64,000 nt of DNA, taken from contig CM022665.1 of assembly GCA_012295275.1 (NCBI GenBank), positions 40,169,818-40,233,817 on the forward strand, written 5' to 3'. The translations under genes and the position numbers were made by a program. A model generated the notes under the pieces. It made no database searches. It had not been told where the DNA came from and saw nothing but the letters and a program-made list of their open reading frames with translations. The number at the start of each line of letters is the position of its first letter. Position 1 is the stretch's first letter. This DNA is from Chrysomallon squamiferum (Eukaryota > Mollusca > Gastropoda > Neomphalida > Peltospiridae). Shown one piece after another: positions 63,933-64,000 of the stretch.

Positions 63933-64000
63933 AAATTTCTGTCTTTGTCTGTCTGTCTCTCTATCTGTCTTCTTCACTTTCTTCTCCCTGCGTCATCCAG

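Noticed and set aside
1-64000. CRISPR arrays, operons, tRNA and rRNA genes
   Set aside because: The window is eukaryotic; the tandem repeats lack CRISPR spacer structure, and no tRNA A/B box pair or rRNA segment was found by eye.

Overview
This is a eukaryotic (animal) genomic window: strongly AT-rich, intron-rich, and full of microsatellites, mostly (ATT)n, (ATTT)n, (CA)n and (GA)n, with long homopolymer runs. Coding exons are short, separated by large introns, and bounded by GT..AG sites. The proteins look invertebrate. My best guess is a lophotrochozoan, probably a mollusc and possibly a cephalopod; this is an inference from style and not proven by any single marker.

Five multi-exon genes can be reconstructed. 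(1) Minus strand, coding 9987 to 3709: TFIIE alpha subunit (GTF2E1), 4 coding exons, about 407 aa, with a decayed hAT DNA transposon (5462-8531) in its third coding intron. (2) Minus strand, 17792 to 14141: D-aminoacyl-tRNA deacylase (DTD1), 6 exons, about 179 aa. (3) Plus strand, 18450 to 45297: the ciliary TPR protein CFAP70 (TTC18), 29 coding exons, about 1165 aa, head-to-head with DTD1. The short shared promoter has a RFX X-box and an ETS site. (4) Minus strand, 55731 to 46975: a four-transmembrane claudin-superfamily protein, about 224 aa. (5) Minus strand, 61328 to 59664: a second, diverged claudin-like protein, about 168 aa, in the same orientation. There are weak hints of a gene ending at the left edge, a first exon at 12136, and an exon near 63331.

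The remaining sequence is introns and intergenic DNA made of AT-rich sequence, microsatellites, several decayed minisatellites (about 893-2070, 10621-10935, 21096-21210, 42535-42725, 58960-59620) and the 3' tail of a LINE (22001-22205). The genes do not form a pathway: they are a general transcription factor, a translation proofreading enzyme, a cilium motility protein and two membrane proteins.

The most notable points are the promoter motifs of the DTD1/CFAP70 pair, a one-base frame conflict at CFAP70 coding exons 20/21, the well-delimited hAT insertion close to a splice donor, the claudin-like pair, and several unclassified tandem repeats. I saw no convincing undescribed system.
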